DNA of 64,000 nt from Paenibacillus sp. JNUCC32 (GTDB lineage Bacteria; Bacillota; Bacilli; Paenibacillales; Paenibacillaceae): assembly GCF_014863545.1 (NCBI RefSeq), contig NZ_CP062260.1, positions 3,224,001 through 3,288,000 of the forward strand, given 5' to 3'. The position numbers and the translations under genes were made by a program. Within the stretch, counting starts at the first letter, position 1; every line of letters begins with the position of its first letter. Below the pieces are notes generated by a model. The model saw only the letters and a list, made by a program, of their open reading frames with translations, made no database searches and was not told the origin of the DNA. Positions 44,088 through 52,833 of this stretch are shown here, piece by piece.

Positions 44088-44711
44088 TTATAGCAACATG
44101 GGCGTAACCCAGCGCATCATGGCGGGGGTTACCCAGGTTTCAAAGGAAGCGACCCCGAGCGTTAGCATGACCATGAAAAATGTCAGCATGGCATACGAAG
44201 CAAAAGGCTTCATCATGCTGCCTCCGCGATTCATGATAAATCGGTCCCTGATGATGTAGAGCGAGAAGGTGATGGCAGCTACGCTGCACATCATAAGCAC
44301 CGGTATGATAAGCAAATTTTGCGGCGCAATCGAGACCAAGGCGAACAGCAGACCTTTCCATGAATACTGTCCCACCAGATAACCGACCGTAAACCCGATG
44401 AGAACCCCTTTTAGAAAATCCAATATCAATATTCCCGGGAGCCCGATGACGGACAATCCCAGAATCCATATCAAACCGATCCATTTCAGATGCAGGGCTG
44501 CGATGCTCCAGTAAGAAGACTGACTCATGGATTCTCCACCGTCCTGCACGTTAACAAAAAAGTGGTTTAAATAGCGGGCCATATCCTGCTGCTGCTCCAA
44601 TGAAAGCGCATTGACCATCAACGCTCCAAACAGCACGCCCACTAAAAACAAGACGCCTACAAACACATAGAGCATCGTCTGATCCTTAAAGGCTTGGCGG
44701 AATGATTGCAT
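44088..44711 (-). CDS. spoIIM: Stage II sporulation protein M
   Basis: Membrane protein of the SpoIIDMP complex that drives septal peptidoglycan remodelling in engulfment. 207 residues with about five transmembrane segments; LKWIGLIWILGLSVIGLPGILILDFLKG region and GLLFALVSIAPQNLLIIP are family hallmarks. ATG with AAAGGAG ten bases upstream. Confidence 0.95.
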   Translation of the reverse strand: MQSFRQAFKDQTMLYVFVGVLFLVGVLFGALMVNALSLEQQQDMARYLNHFFVNVQDGGESMSQSSYWSIAALHLKWIGLIWILGLSVIGLPGILILDFLKGVLIGFTVGYLVGQYSWKGLLFALVSIAPQNLLIIPVLMMCSVAAITFSLYIIRDRFIMNRGGSMMKPFASYAMLTFFMVMLTLGVASFETWVTPAMMRWVTPMLL

Positions 44712-44800
44712 AGAATAGAGTCTCCTTTCTGTGTCTCTACTCTACTCTATGACAATCGTCAGCTTTGTATGACCTGCTTGGTTGAAAGAGTTGACCCGAT

Positions 44801-46015
44801 TTACCGGAGCACCTTCCCGTAAGAGCCTCCGCCGCCAGCCGATAAGGGCAGCGTCCCATTCCGGGCCATCACGATGCTTGCCGCGAGTCCCTCGCCGGCA
44901 ACGGCCGCCAGCTCCGCTTCCGTAGCTTGATGAAGGATATTCATTTCGGTGCCGAAGGCGTCAAGCAGCTTCGACATGGAGGACTTCCCTAGACCCGGGA
45001 TGAACTCTAGCGGAACCTGGTAGTGATACGAAGGTCGGCTCTCCGGCACCACGGGCTCCGTACGGTCAGCGATGTTCAAAATTCGGTCGAACACCCCTTG
45101 AACCAGCTTGGTACTGCCGCAGTAAGGGCATCGCACCAAATCATGAATGTCGCTCCCTTCATCCAGAATGCTGTCGCATCCCACGCAGTAGGTACGATGG
45201 TATTTTCCCAGTCTGGGATTCAGCCCATAGTTCGCACTGATTCTCCTCCCGTTGCTAGTCTGAAGCGCCTGCCGAAATTCTGCGAATGAAGGCTTGGCCA
45301 TGTCGATCCGGTTGTATTCCCTTCCGATCTTCCCGAGGGAATGCGCATCCGAATTAGTCAAAAAGGAATAGGCATCCAGCTCGCTAATCCGTCCTGCCAT
45401 CGAGGAATCGGCGCTGAGCCCAAGTTCGATGCCCGCGATCCCGTTCAGATCGAACACCTCGCTCATACGGTCAGCCATGCTGCCGTAAAGCCCCTTATGA
45501 GGCGTAAAGACATGAGCGGGTATCAGCAGCCCGCCGCGTGCCGTAATCTCTTGCTGCAGCTCCAGCGGACTGGCATAGATGCGCTGGGAACTCAGCTGGA
45601 CGTTTTTCATATATCCCGCCATCCAGCCGGTGAACTCCCGCATCGTGCCCAGGTCGGGAAAATAAGCCAGCACATGGGCCGCGCCTCGGCCGCTTTCACG
45701 TATTTCAATCTCGCTGCCAAGCAGGATTACCGTATCCCGATACGCAATTCCGCCCCCGTCGATCTCCTGCATGACGCCGCTGTCCAAACACTGCAGAATG
45801 TCTTCCTGCACCGAAGGAGAATGGCAATCGATGATGCCGATCATCTGAATGCCTTTCCGCTCCGAAGCTTCGACGGCTATATTTTCAAAGGTCAGGTTGT
45901 TGCTTGCGCTTATTTTCACAGCTTGTCCGCTGCTTGTGCGACCGATATGAATATGCATGTCGCAGTAATAGGACTGAAGCTTCCCGGCTGAGACGTTCTC
46001 ATCAGGATGCTGCAT
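44801..46015 (-). CDS. Endonuclease Q-like PHP-domain protein (YqxK type)
   Basis: Likely cleaves DNA next to deaminated bases. 404 residues: PHP metal domain (about 15-250) with CDMHIHIGRT, IDCHSP, GSEIEI, PAHVFTP and LTNSDAHS, a zinc finger (YCVGCDS, CPYCGS, about 275-312) and a C-terminal helix-hairpin-helix-like region (FIPGLGKSSMSKLLDAFG). This layout is that of EndoQ known from Thermococcales and Bacillus pumilus. One base after nudF, with a weak ribosome site, so probably translated by readthrough of ribosomes from nudF. Confidence 0.85.
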   Translation of the reverse strand: MQHPDENVSAGKLQSYYCDMHIHIGRTSSGQAVKISASNNLTFENIAVEASERKGIQMIGIIDCHSPSVQEDILQCLDSGVMQEIDGGGIAYRDTVILLGSEIEIRESGRGAAHVLAYFPDLGTMREFTGWMAGYMKNVQLSSQRIYASPLELQQEITARGGLLIPAHVFTPHKGLYGSMADRMSEVFDLNGIAGIELGLSADSSMAGRISELDAYSFLTNSDAHSLGKIGREYNRIDMAKPSFAEFRQALQTSNGRRISANYGLNPRLGKYHRTYCVGCDSILDEGSDIHDLVRCPYCGSTKLVQGVFDRILNIADRTEPVVPESRPSYHYQVPLEFIPGLGKSSMSKLLDAFGTEMNILHQATEAELAAVAGEGLAASIVMARNGTLPLSAGGGGSYGKVLR

Positions 46016-46016
46016 A

Positions 46017-46598
46017 TCAGATCTTGCCCGTCAAGCTGTACATATTCCAAGCATAGACGGCGAGAATGGTCTTGGCATCGCTGATTCTCTCCTCTTGGAT
46101 GAGAGAATACGCCTCTTCCAGCGAGATTTCCATCATCTCTATGAACTCGTCCTCATCGGGGTTCATGTCGCCTCCGACCAGATCCTCCGCCAGGTACAAG
46201 TGAATGATCTCATCGGCAAACCCCGGAGATGTATAGAAGGAATGCAGTTTTCGGATCGAGCCGCACGTATAACCGGTTTCCTCCTGCAATTCACGCTTGG
46301 CCGCTTCAAGCGGATCTTCCCCCCGCTCCAGCTTGCCGGCTGGGATTTCAACCTCACAGCGCCCAAGAGGCTGACGAAATTGATTGACGGCCAGCATTTT
46401 ATCGTCTTTTAACGCAAGCACCGCTACGGCGCCGGGATGCCTGACAACCTCACGGGTTGCCGTCTGCCCATCGGGCAGTGTCACCGTATCGACCTGCAGC
46501 GATATGATTTTCCCTTCAAAAATAGATTGGGTGGACAAGGTGGTTTCTTCCAGCAATTTATCCGATGCTTCACGGGTCTTACTGCCGATATCGCTCAC
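46017..46598 (-). CDS. nudF: ADP-ribose pyrophosphatase (Nudix)
   Basis: Hydrolyses ADP-ribose. 193 residues with a complete Nudix box: GKLERGEDPLEAAKRELQEE then TGY. Start GTG 46598 is six bases after AAAGGAGG; ten upstream codons rejected. Operon nudF-endoQ-like, divergent from mciZ. Confidence 0.95.
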   Translation of the reverse strand: MSDIGSKTREASDKLLEETTLSTQSIFEGKIISLQVDTVTLPDGQTATREVVRHPGAVAVLALKDDKMLAVNQFRQPLGRCEVEIPAGKLERGEDPLEAAKRELQEETGYTCGSIRKLHSFYTSPGFADEIIHLYLAEDLVGGDMNPDEDEFIEMMEISLEEAYSLIQEERISDAKTILAVYAWNMYSLTGKI

Positions 46599-46692
46599 AA
46601 AATGACCTCCTTTGTTTAAAAACGGCATGGCGGACCATGCTAGTGCATAAGGTGTATTATATCAAAATTTCCAAGAAAGAAGGAAGCCGCCC

Positions 46693-46857
46693 ATGAAAAG
46701 CTACAAAGGTGACCATTCGATACATTTGGTAGGACAGGCCTGGCAGATCCGGATTATGCTGAAGCAATGGCAGCAGCAATGGGGATCGGAAACGATGATT
46801 ATGGATATTATTTCTAAGTCTTCTAAAAATATTTATGAAAATAGATCGAAAAATTAG
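46693..46857 (+). CDS. mciZ: MciZ, mother-cell inhibitor of FtsZ (small protein)
   Basis: 54 residues. The core HLVGQAWQIRIMLKQW and the later IMDIISK align with B. subtilis MciZ (VLVGKAWEIRAKLKEY ... VKDWISK), which binds the C-terminal domain of FtsZ and blocks filament growth during sporulation. The C-terminus is about 14 residues longer than the 40-residue B. subtilis protein. ATG with GAAGGAAG upstream; divergent from nudF, which is also its neighbour in B. subtilis. In B. subtilis it is made under sigma-E; I found no clear promoter here. Confidence 0.85.
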   Translation: MKSYKGDHSIHLVGQAWQIRIMLKQWQQQWGSETMIMDIISKSSKNIYENRSKN

Positions 46858-46956
46858 TGCCTTAGACCTGTTTTTCGACTTTTTTCTATTTTTTTCGAAT
46901 ACGGACCATGACCTTTTCGCCTATTAGGGTGTTATATATCATTGGGAGGCTTCGAC

Positions 46957-48168
46957 ATGCGACAACTACCTATTATTGAAACCGATCCGATTACAAATCC
47001 ACCTTCAACTGAATATGAGCGCGGAAAATGGTACAAAAAACGCGGGTATCTTGAAAAGGCTCTGAAAAGCTTCAAGGATGCTGCACAATCCGCAACAACC
47101 GATACGACGAGCTCGGGATGGAAGGAAGTCGATTTAAGCTGGCTTGAGTACGGGCTATTAAGCATGCGAATGCGTTCCTACGGCAAGGCCGAGGAGGCTT
47201 TCAGAACCGTCGTGCTTCATTCCGGTGCCCACGCCCAAGAGGCGCTGAATCAATGGGCCGCACTCCTGCTTCTGCAAGGAATCCCGGATCAAACCATATG
47301 CGAACGGCTTTTGGACGAAACAAGCAGCTTTCCGGCATCCAATATCATGGTTGGCAGGTCTTTATATTATATCGGGGCTTACCCGTTTGCCTCCCGCTGC
47401 TTTGCTGAGCAGGGAAGTTTATATTCCGATACCTGTATCATGTACGTGACTTGCCTCATCATGACAGGTCAAACCTCTGAAGCCATGCAGTTCATAGACA
47501 GTTACCTTCGGGATTCCACCCGTCAGCCGCGGGAACTGCCGCGTCCGCAAGGATCCGAGATGGCTCAGCTAAGCCGAATCCGGCAGCTCTGCGAGTGGAG
47601 CGTCCAACATTCACTGCCTGACCGATTCATCGCCATGTCGGAGGCTTTGGAATTAGCTCGCACCGCCATATCGCTCAGCATGATCTCCATCGCCGAACAT
47701 CTGCTTGCCGATAGCGGCGAACGTGCTTATTATGCTCTTATCTGTTTTCTTTATGAGGAAGGCTACAAGGGACAGGCAATTTCAAAGTTGCATCAATTGG
47801 AAGCGCTGCCTCTCCAGGATCAAGACAGCTACAGCTTCAAGGTATGTTTCATAGCTGCTGAGCATTTGTATGATCTGGGTAATTATGACGAGGCCGCATC
47901 CATGCTTGAGCAGCTCAGACTCGCTTCTCCCGGGCATACGGAGGCTCGCTTCGGCGAAGCCGCTTGTTATTTGCAGTCCGCGTTGATCTCCCTTTCCGCC
48001 CGTCTTGAGGAGAGCTATTCCTCTGCATCGGCAAGGAAGGAAATCGAGTTATACCTCGACAACATTAATGCCGCATTGCATGTTGTCGAGAGCACGAACT
48101 GGCACACCACCTGGACGCCTGCCCAAAAAAGGGTGGAGACCTCCCCGACGATGTCATTCCTGAATTAG
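46957..48168 (+). CDS. TPR-repeat protein
   Basis: 403 residues, soluble, no signal peptide. Several tetratricopeptide-like helices, e.g. YERGKWYKKRGYLEKALKSF (about 24-43), LSWLEYGLLSMRMRSYGKAEEAFRTVV, and YDLGNYDEAASMLEQLRLASPGHTEARF (about 305-333). Probably a protein-protein scaffold; partner unknown. ATG 46957 has GGGAGG seven bases upstream; an in-frame TTG five codons earlier overlaps the ribosome site. Not a known family member to me. Confidence 0.85.
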   Translation: MRQLPIIETDPITNPPSTEYERGKWYKKRGYLEKALKSFKDAAQSATTDTTSSGWKEVDLSWLEYGLLSMRMRSYGKAEEAFRTVVLHSGAHAQEALNQWAALLLLQGIPDQTICERLLDETSSFPASNIMVGRSLYYIGAYPFASRCFAEQGSLYSDTCIMYVTCLIMTGQTSEAMQFIDSYLRDSTRQPRELPRPQGSEMAQLSRIRQLCEWSVQHSLPDRFIAMSEALELARTAISLSMISIAEHLLADSGERAYYALICFLYEEGYKGQAISKLHQLEALPLQDQDSYSFKVCFIAAEHLYDLGNYDEAASMLEQLRLASPGHTEARFGEAACYLQSALISLSARLEESYSSASARKEIELYLDNINAALHVVESTNWHTTWTPAQKRVETSPTMSFLN

Positions 48169-48175
48169 CTGAATC

Positions 48176-48220
48176 AAAAAGCCCGCAGCGGACATCGAGC
48201 ATCCGCAACGGGCTTTATTT
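48176..48220. terminator. Bidirectional terminator between TPR gene and M20 peptidase
   Basis: Stem AAAGCCCG...CGGGCTTT with inner GCGGA/TCCGC stem, T-rich on both sides. Serves both convergent genes. Confidence 0.88.
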
Positions 48221-48235
48221 GATCCTCATCATCGA

Positions 48236-49366
48236 CTACGCTTTGGCCGTTTCCTGGATAATTCCAACCACGATCTGCGCCGCCTTTACCAAATCAGAAG
48301 CTTGAATGCGCTCCTGCGTGGTATGAATGTCTTGATATCCAATCGCCAGATTGACGGTTGGAATGCCGAGGCCGTTAAAAATATTGGCGTCACTGCCGCC
48401 GCCGGACCGGAACGTACGGGTCGGCAAACCCAATCCGCCGATGGCTCGCTGCGCAAGCTGGACGACCTCGTCATGCTCATTGAAACTGAAGGCCGGATAA
48501 ACGATCTCGCTAATGAACTCGCAATTGGCATTGTATTCACGAACCGTGGTTTCGAGCGCTTCACGCATATCGTTCACTTGCTTATCGACCTTTTCCTGAA
48601 CGATGCTGCGTGCTTCGGCATCGATCTGAACAAAGTCGCACACGATATTCGTAGCGCCTCCGCCCTGGAATTTGCCGATGTTAGCCGTGGTCTCCTTATC
48701 GATGCGTCCGAGCTTCATTTTGGCAATGGCTTTGGACGCGACTTGAATGGCACTGATGCCGTCCTCCGGATTTACGCCGGCATGGGCAGACTTGCCTTTA
48801 ATGATCATTTTGATCTTCGCCTGGGTCGGGGCGGCAACCGCGATCGAACCTAACTCCCCGTTGGAATCCAGCGCAAAGCCGATATCCGCATCCAAAACAT
48901 CGGGATTCAACGCCCGCGCTCCGACCAGCCCTGATTCTTCGCCTACCGTAATGACAAACTGGACTTGCCCGTGCGGAATGTTATTTTCCTGAATGACCCG
49001 AATGCCTTCCAGCAAAGCGGCGATGCCGGCTTTGTCGTCCGCCCCGAGGATGGTCGTTCCGTCGCTTCGGATCCAACCGTCATCGCCTAGAGTCGGTTTG
49101 ATGCCTTTCCCGGGTGTTACGGTATCCATATGGCAGGTAAAAAGCAGCTTAGGCGCATGCTGGGCCGCCTCGTCCGCTTTCCAGGTAATAATCAGATTGC
49201 CTGCTCCGTGCCCCGTCTTTTCCTTGGCATCGTCTTCTATGATTTCGAAGCCGAGACCTGAAAATTTATGCTGGAGAACTTTCGAGATCTCTTCTTCATG
49301 TTTGGTTTCGCTATCCACTTGAACCAGTTCCATAAACTCTTGAATGATACGCTCTTCTGAGATCAC
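48236..49366 (-). CDS. M20-family metallopeptidase (PepT/YqjE-like)
   Basis: Probable zinc di- or tripeptidase of the cytoplasm. 376 residues: metal ligands FTCHMDTV (His, Asp), GADDKAG (bridging Asp), GEESGLVGA (Glu-Glu), dimerisation domain with GKSAHAGVNPEDG and C-terminal RSGGGSDANIFNGLGIPTVNL. Start GTG 49366 close to AGAGAGGGA; the open frame extends 38 codons upstream without support. Close to B. subtilis YqjE, which also lies near bkd. Confidence 0.9.
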   Translation of the reverse strand: MISEERIIQEFMELVQVDSETKHEEEISKVLQHKFSGLGFEIIEDDAKEKTGHGAGNLIITWKADEAAQHAPKLLFTCHMDTVTPGKGIKPTLGDDGWIRSDGTTILGADDKAGIAALLEGIRVIQENNIPHGQVQFVITVGEESGLVGARALNPDVLDADIGFALDSNGELGSIAVAAPTQAKIKMIIKGKSAHAGVNPEDGISAIQVASKAIAKMKLGRIDKETTANIGKFQGGGATNIVCDFVQIDAEARSIVQEKVDKQVNDMREALETTVREYNANCEFISEIVYPAFSFNEHDEVVQLAQRAIGGLGLPTRTFRSGGGSDANIFNGLGIPTVNLAIGYQDIHTTQERIQASDLVKAAQIVVGIIQETAKA

Positions 49367-49479
49367 TGGACTTCCCTCTCTTTCGCAGATACGATACAAT
49401 GTCTGTATATCCATATCTAAACTAAATGATGCTGCTGCATGTATGTTCATCATTAAACTTATTCTAAAGGAGTTACACA

Positions 49480-49581
49480 ATGCAACGTAAAAAGTGGTTT
49501 CGAATTGTGATCTATCTCATGCTGATTGCCATGGTCGGATCAACGCTTCTGGTTATCCTGGAGCCTTTGTTCCTTCGCTAA
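49480..49581 (+). CDS. prli42: Prli42-like stressosome membrane miniprotein
   Basis: 33 residues: basic N-terminus MQRKKWFR, one transmembrane helix (IVIYLMLIAMVGSTLLVIL) and a short tail EPLFLR. Size, charge pattern and the MLIAM-x-x-ST core match Prli42 described in Listeria, which tethers the stressosome to the membrane. AAAGGAG seven bases upstream gives a strong start. It is divergent from the M20 peptidase. Confidence 0.8.
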   Translation: MQRKKWFRIVIYLMLIAMVGSTLLVILEPLFLR

Positions 49582-49612
49582 CGCCAATACGCTACGCTAG
49601 GCAGCGAAGTTA

Positions 49613-50293
49613 TTACAGCCAGTGAGCCTCATACGGAAATACCCGGGTGAAGTAAGGCACGATCTCCCGGGCTACTTCCTCTACCTCGAACTTCCGCCCC
49701 GTGCAATCCTCCAGAGAAGTTACGCCGAATTCCTGTATGCCGCATGGAATAATGCCCGAGAATCCCGCATCCGCGATCCCGGATTTAATGTTAAACGCAA
49801 AGCCATGGCTTGTCACAAACCCGCGATGCCGGCGGCATTTGTTGAATTTCACGCCGATGGCGCAGATCTTCGAATCCCCTACCCATACACCGGTGTACTC
49901 GGGTTTTCGGCCTGCTTCGATGTCGTATGATGCCAAGTAATCGATGATGACCTGCTCCACGTCGCGCAGAAACCCGTGGAGGTTCAAATTCTTGCCGCCA
50001 TCCAGCAGCAACAGCGGATACCCGACAAGCTGTCCGGGACCATGATATGTAATATCTCCGCCGCGATCGATTTCAAACAGGCCGATGCCCTGTTTCTCCA
50101 ACTCCTCTTTGCTAAGCAGCAGGTGCTCCGGATGCCGCTGTGACCCCATCGTATAGGTCGGAGGATGTTGGAGGAGCATCAGACTCTCGTGACGCTCTCC
50201 CTGATCGATGGCGGAAACATGATTTTTTTGAAGCTCCCAAGCCATGCCGTAATCCACAATCGGCGTATACGATACTTCTAACGGTTTGTTCAT
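49613..50293 (-). CDS. lipB: Octanoyltransferase LipB
   Basis: Transfers octanoyl groups to lipoyl domains. 226 residues with HPPTYTMG, RGGDITYHGPGQLVGYP, the acyl-binding lysine in KICAIGVKF and the catalytic cysteine in IIPCGIQEFGVTSL. Downstream of bkdB, so it would be made with the Bkd E2 whose lipoyl domain needs it. Confidence 0.95.
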   Translation of the reverse strand: MNKPLEVSYTPIVDYGMAWELQKNHVSAIDQGERHESLMLLQHPPTYTMGSQRHPEHLLLSKEELEKQGIGLFEIDRGGDITYHGPGQLVGYPLLLLDGGKNLNLHGFLRDVEQVIIDYLASYDIEAGRKPEYTGVWVGDSKICAIGVKFNKCRRHRGFVTSHGFAFNIKSGIADAGFSGIIPCGIQEFGVTSLEDCTGRKFEVEEVAREIVPYFTRVFPYEAHWL

Positions 50294-50360
50294 GTGCTAA
50301 CGCCTTCTTTCATAGAGTTCCCGCCAACCGATGAATCCCCTTCGATTGACTTGATATGAA

Positions 50361-50416
50361 TAACGTCTGCGAACCTCTTCCGAGGAATCAGTCCGCAGAT
50401 CATGCTAGCAGACGTT
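50361..50416 (-). other. Competing hairpins between bkdB and lipB
   Basis: AACGTCTGC (50362-50370) can pair with GCAGACGTT (50408-50416), or TCTGCG can instead pair with CGCAGA further in (near 50395). No T-run. Possibly an mRNA processing or stability element between bkdB and lipB. Confidence 0.45.
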
Positions 50417-50418
50417 GA

Positions 50419-51825
50419 TTAATAGAGCTTCGTATCCAGGGTGTAGCCTTCCAGATTGTCTTTGACGCGCTGGAGGAATCGCCCGCAGATCACCCCGTCC
50501 AAAATCCGATGATCCAGGGACAAACACAGGTTTGCCATGGAACGAACCGCGATCATGTCATTGATGACCACCGGCTTTTTCACGATGGATTCAAATGTCA
50601 GAATCGCAGCCTGCGGATAATTGATGATCGGATAGGACAGAATCGAGCCGAAGGACCCCGTATTGTTAACCGTAAAGGTACCGCCCTGCATATCGTCCAG
50701 CTTCAGCTTGCCTTCACGTGTCTTGCGCGCTAGATCCTCGATCTCTCTCGCAAGACCCGCGATATTCTTCTGATCGGCACGGTGGATGACCGGCGTCAGC
50801 ACGGAATCCTCCGTTCCGACGGCCAAGGACAGATTGATATCGCGCTTCACCACGATTTTATCCACGGCCCAGAACGAATTCATGATCGGATAATCTTTAA
50901 TGGCGTTCACTACGGCTTTCAGCAAAAAGGCCAGGTATGTTAAATTAACCCCTTCCTTGCGTTTGAACTCATCCTTCAATTGATTGCGCAGCAGCACGAT
51001 GTTGGTCACGTCGACTTCGATCATCGTCCAGGCATGCGGTATTTCCGTAACGCTTTGTCGCATGTTTCGGGCAATGGCATTCCGCATCGGCGTTACATCA
51101 ATGAAGTATTCCGATCTTCCGCCTTCCATGCCCTCCACTTCAATGGTCGGAATTTTCGGCGATTCCGTCAAATGCAGCCCCGAATGGCGCACATCCGGAA
51201 TGGCTGTGCCCAGAGGAGGCGACGGTTCTGCAGGCGTCTGATGCTGCAGCCCTTGAAACGGCGAAGACCCGCTCGGCTGCACTGCTTCTCTTTGCGCTTG
51301 CGCGCTAGGGAAAGACGCCGATCCGGCAGGAGCGCCTTGGCCTTGGGCTGCTCCCCCTTTTTCGATATAAGCCAATACGTCCTTACGGGTTATTCTTCCG
51401 CCCATGCCAGATCCCTGCACCTTCGAAAGATCGATCTGATGTTCCGCGGCCAGAGTCTGCACGGCAGGCGAGTATCGGAAACGCATCGAGCCTTCCTCGC
51501 TGCCTGCACCCTGCTGCGGATTCGCCGAAGCTGCTGCTGCCGGTTGGGGCGAAGGCGCGGTCCCTTCTCCCGAAGCGACCGCGATCCGGCAAATAATATC
51601 GCCAACATTGACGGTTTGGCCTTCCTGGGCAAGAATATCGCCCATGACGCCGTCCAGCGTGGATGGAATCTCGGCATTGACTTTATCGGTAATCACTTCA
51701 CAAATCGGTTCATATTGCTCAATGGAATCCCCGGGCTTCTTCAGCCACTTGGCAATGGTCGCAGATACAAGGGATTCTGCCAGCTGAGGCATCGTAACAT
51801 CGGTCAATTTCTGATTTTCGGACAT
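50419..51825 (-). CDS. bkdB: Branched-chain 2-oxoacid dehydrogenase E2 (dihydrolipoyl transacylase)
   Basis: Core of the Bkd complex; makes branched-chain acyl-CoA. 468 residues: lipoyl domain (1-80; lipoylated Lys in TDKVNAE), flexible Ala/Pro/Ser-rich linker, peripheral subunit-binding domain (about 120-155; SPAVQTLAAEHQIDLSKV), a second linker and catalytic domain (about 240-468) with DHRILDG. ATG 51825 is eight bases after GGGAG; GTG two codons earlier is less likely. Confidence 0.95.
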   Translation of the reverse strand: MSENQKLTDVTMPQLAESLVSATIAKWLKKPGDSIEQYEPICEVITDKVNAEIPSTLDGVMGDILAQEGQTVNVGDIICRIAVASGEGTAPSPQPAAAASANPQQGAGSEEGSMRFRYSPAVQTLAAEHQIDLSKVQGSGMGGRITRKDVLAYIEKGGAAQGQGAPAGSASFPSAQAQREAVQPSGSSPFQGLQHQTPAEPSPPLGTAIPDVRHSGLHLTESPKIPTIEVEGMEGGRSEYFIDVTPMRNAIARNMRQSVTEIPHAWTMIEVDVTNIVLLRNQLKDEFKRKEGVNLTYLAFLLKAVVNAIKDYPIMNSFWAVDKIVVKRDINLSLAVGTEDSVLTPVIHRADQKNIAGLAREIEDLARKTREGKLKLDDMQGGTFTVNNTGSFGSILSYPIINYPQAAILTFESIVKKPVVINDMIAVRSMANLCLSLDHRILDGVICGRFLQRVKDNLEGYTLDTKLY

Positions 51826-51843
51826 GCTCACAACTCCCTGTTC

Positions 51844-52830
51844 TTAATAAAGCGCCAATTGACGCATGGATTCTTTGACTTTGTCCTTGTTAAGCATAAA
51901 GAATTTCTCCATCGGCGGACTGATTGGCATAGCCGGCACGTCCGGACCGCACAGGCGCATGATCGGAGCATCCAAATCGTACAAGCAGTGCTCTGCAATG
52001 ATAGCGGATACTTCCCCGCCAACGCCGCCGGTCTTGTTATCCTCGTGAACGATCAGCACTTTCCCCGTAGCCCGGGCTGCGGCGATGATCGCGTCCCGGT
52101 CCAGCGGCTGTATGGTACGCAGGTCCAGCACATGCGCGCTGATGCCTTCTTCCTTCTCAAGCTCTTCGGCTGCCTGCATGGCGAAATGCAGCGGCAGGCT
52201 GTAGCTGATCACCGTAATGTCCGAGCCTTCGCGCAGCAGGTTCGCTTTGCCGATCGGGACAACGTAATCGTCGTCCGGCACATCGCCGGTAATCAGCTTA
52301 TAGCATTTCTTGTTCTCGAAGAACAGAACTGGATCCGGGTCGCGGATCGCCGCTTTCAGCAGCCCTTTTGCATCATAGGCCGAGTAAGGCGCAACGATTT
52401 TCAATCCCGGCGTTCCGAAGAACACCGATTCCGGGCACTGGGAATGATACAAGCCCCCGAATATTCCGCCGCCGATCGGCGCGCGGATCACGACGGGGCA
52501 GCTCCAATCGTTATTGGAACGATAGCGGATTTTCGCCGCTTCGCTAATAATCTGGTTGGTTGCCGGGAACATGAAGTCCGAATATTGCATCTCGGCAATC
52601 GGCTTCATGCCGTACATGGCTGCACCAATAGCCACGCCGGCAATCGCGGATTCCGCGAGCGGGGTATCGAGCACCCTCATTTCGCCGAATTGATCCATCA
52701 AGCCCTTGGTGGTAGTAAACACGCCGCCTTTGACGCCGACGTCCTCGCCTAACACGAATACGGACTCGTCACGCTCCATCTCTTCCTTCATGGCCAGGCG
52801 TATTGCATCGATATATTCCATTACCGCCAT
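51844..52830 (-). CDS. bkdAB: Branched-chain 2-oxoacid dehydrogenase E1 beta
   Basis: 328 residues, transketolase-like beta subunit: GEDVGVKGGVFTTTKGL, FPATNQIISEAAKIRYRS, GALYHSQ-type (here GGLYHSQCPE) and the C-terminal HEDNKTGGVGGEV. Start 3 nt after the bkdAA stop with GGAGGAG upstream. Works as an alpha2beta2 E1 with BkdAA. Confidence 0.96.
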   Translation of the reverse strand: MAVMEYIDAIRLAMKEEMERDESVFVLGEDVGVKGGVFTTTKGLMDQFGEMRVLDTPLAESAIAGVAIGAAMYGMKPIAEMQYSDFMFPATNQIISEAAKIRYRSNNDWSCPVVIRAPIGGGIFGGLYHSQCPESVFFGTPGLKIVAPYSAYDAKGLLKAAIRDPDPVLFFENKKCYKLITGDVPDDDYVVPIGKANLLREGSDITVISYSLPLHFAMQAAEELEKEEGISAHVLDLRTIQPLDRDAIIAAARATGKVLIVHEDNKTGGVGGEVSAIIAEHCLYDLDAPIMRLCGPDVPAMPISPPMEKFFMLNKDKVKESMRQLALY

Positions 52831-52833
52831 CTC

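Noticed and set aside
50980..52752. 590-codon plus-strand frame over bkdB and bkdAB
   Set aside because: Antisense shadow; Arg/His-rich composition and no domain.
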